Source of the DNA: Candidatus Poseidoniia archaeon
GTDB lineage: Archaea; Thermoplasmatota; Poseidoniia; MGIII; CG-Epi1
Assembly: GCA_022449705.1 (NCBI GenBank)
Contig: JAKURS010000061.1
Location: forward strand, 1-5,978
Reading direction: 5' to 3'
Length of the DNA: 5,978 nt
Positions 5,727 to 5,978 of the stretch are shown here, piece by piece. Numbering within the stretch: position 1 is the first letter of the stretch; each line of letters begins with the position of its first letter. The position numbers were made by a program, and so were the translations under genes. The notes beneath the pieces were generated by a model, which made no database searches, had not been told where the DNA came from, and saw only the letters and a list, made by a program, of their open reading frames with translations.

Positions 5727-5978
5727 TTCTTGATTTCAAGTATTTTGAACTTGGTATGTCCCATTGAAATTTCCTGCCCTTCCTTGGTACCAAACAGTTC
5801 CTTTCCAAGTGGATTTTCGATGGACAGGATACCCCTGGCCATGTCCTGCTCCGATAGTGCCTTGACCAGCCTGTAGGTATGCTCGGTTTCCTTGATCAGG
5901 TTTTTGACGACAAGGCTTGAACCGATTTTAGAGGTGGGAATAACTGTTTCCAGGGCTTCCTTTGCAACCTCTGCAGCC
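5723..5978 (-). CDS. GreA/GreB-type transcription elongation factor, C-terminal part
   Basis: The last 84 codons of a gene entering from beyond base 5978; the start is outside the window. The translation runs from AAEVAKEALETVIPTSK through IGSSLVVKNLIKETEHTYRL to LSIENPLGKELFGTKEGQEI and ends FKILEIKN. This is the Gre C-terminal domain (PF01272-like): 'G..VVV.NL......TYRLV', then 'ISI.NPLGK.L.G...G.E', then 'F.IL.I', alignable by eye to E. coli GreA (TYRIVG, ISVNSPIARGLIG, FEVIKVEY). Such factors bind RNA polymerase through its secondary channel. Whether the N-terminal coiled coil with the acidic tip is present cannot be seen, so a Gre-domain protein with another N-terminus (Rnk-like) is possible. 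Its TAG overlaps the dioxygenase TAG in a CTAG palindrome. GC is about 47% by hand count (118 of 252), clearly lower than its neighbours. Confidence 0.8.
   Translation of the reverse strand, partial: AAEVAKEALETVIPTSKIGSSLVVKNLIKETEHTYRLVKALSEQDMARGILSIENPLGKELFGTKEGQEISMGHTKFKILEIKN

Noticed and set aside
5735..5753. Inverted repeats TTCAA/TTGAA and CAAGT/ACTTG after the dioxygenase stop
   Set aside because: They look like a weak terminator stem but lie in the conserved final codons of the Gre-type gene, are only 5 bp each and A/T-rich; coding constraint explains them.
1..5978. CRISPR array, tRNA/rRNA gene or insertion sequence
   Set aside because: No spaced direct repeats, no tRNA-like cloverleaf arms, no transposase motifs or terminal inverted repeats were seen on either strand; nearly all bases are accounted for by protein-coding genes.

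Overview
This window most likely comes from an uncultivated archaeon. The evidence is an archaeal/eukaryal-type tyrosyl-tRNA synthetase, a gene fragment whose first residues look like a PAC2-family proteasome assembly chaperone, a DUF309 protein, and TTTAA-type TATA elements lying about 24-27 bases before start codons. I cannot name the lineage from sequence alone; a mesophilic euryarchaeal or Thermoplasmatota-like genome is only a guess. Several genes (oligoendopeptidase, isopenicillin-N-synthase-like dioxygenase, PaaI-type thioesterase, Gre-type factor) belong to families best known from bacteria, as is common in such lineages.

Layout. On the left, on the minus strand, a small protein with a very acidic tail (416 to 60) runs by an ATGA overlap into the PAC2-like gene, which leaves the window. 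Divergent from it is tyrS (564 to 1589, plus). Facing tyrS is a tight four-gene minus-strand cluster transcribed from 4744 down to 1566: a six-pass PAP2-type membrane phosphatase/phosphotransferase, 19 bases, an M3B metallopeptidase, a GTGA overlap, a hotdog thioesterase, an ATGA overlap, and a DUF309 protein whose 3' end overlaps the end of tyrS by 24 bases. Divergent from this cluster is an Fe(II)/2-oxoglutarate-type dioxygenase (4794 to 5726, plus). Its stop codon shares a CTAG palindrome with the stop of a convergent Gre-type transcript-cleavage/elongation factor, whose 5' end lies outside the window.

How the genes fit together. The acidic protein and PAC2 gene form one translationally coupled unit, which suggests a link to proteasome or proteostasis work. 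The PAP2-peptidase-thioesterase-DUF309 cluster is co-transcribed by architecture, but its members do not make an obvious textbook pathway; lipid-phosphate handling, peptide breakdown and acyl-CoA hydrolysis suggest general scavenging or turnover. The 49-base gap between PAP2 and the dioxygenase holds one central TTTAA element flanked by a perfect 7-bp inverted repeat, a plausible shared promoter/operator for both directions.

Base composition is uneven. The block from tyrS to the dioxygenase is about 65% GC in sampled lines, the left edge about 50%, and the Gre segment about 47%, with the right-hand change falling at the shared stop codon. No RNA gene, insertion sequence, CRISPR array or gene-free stretch longer than 300 bases is visible. 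I see no clearly new biological system; the most unusual points are the operator-like divergent promoter, the acidic protein coupled to PAC2, and the composition step.
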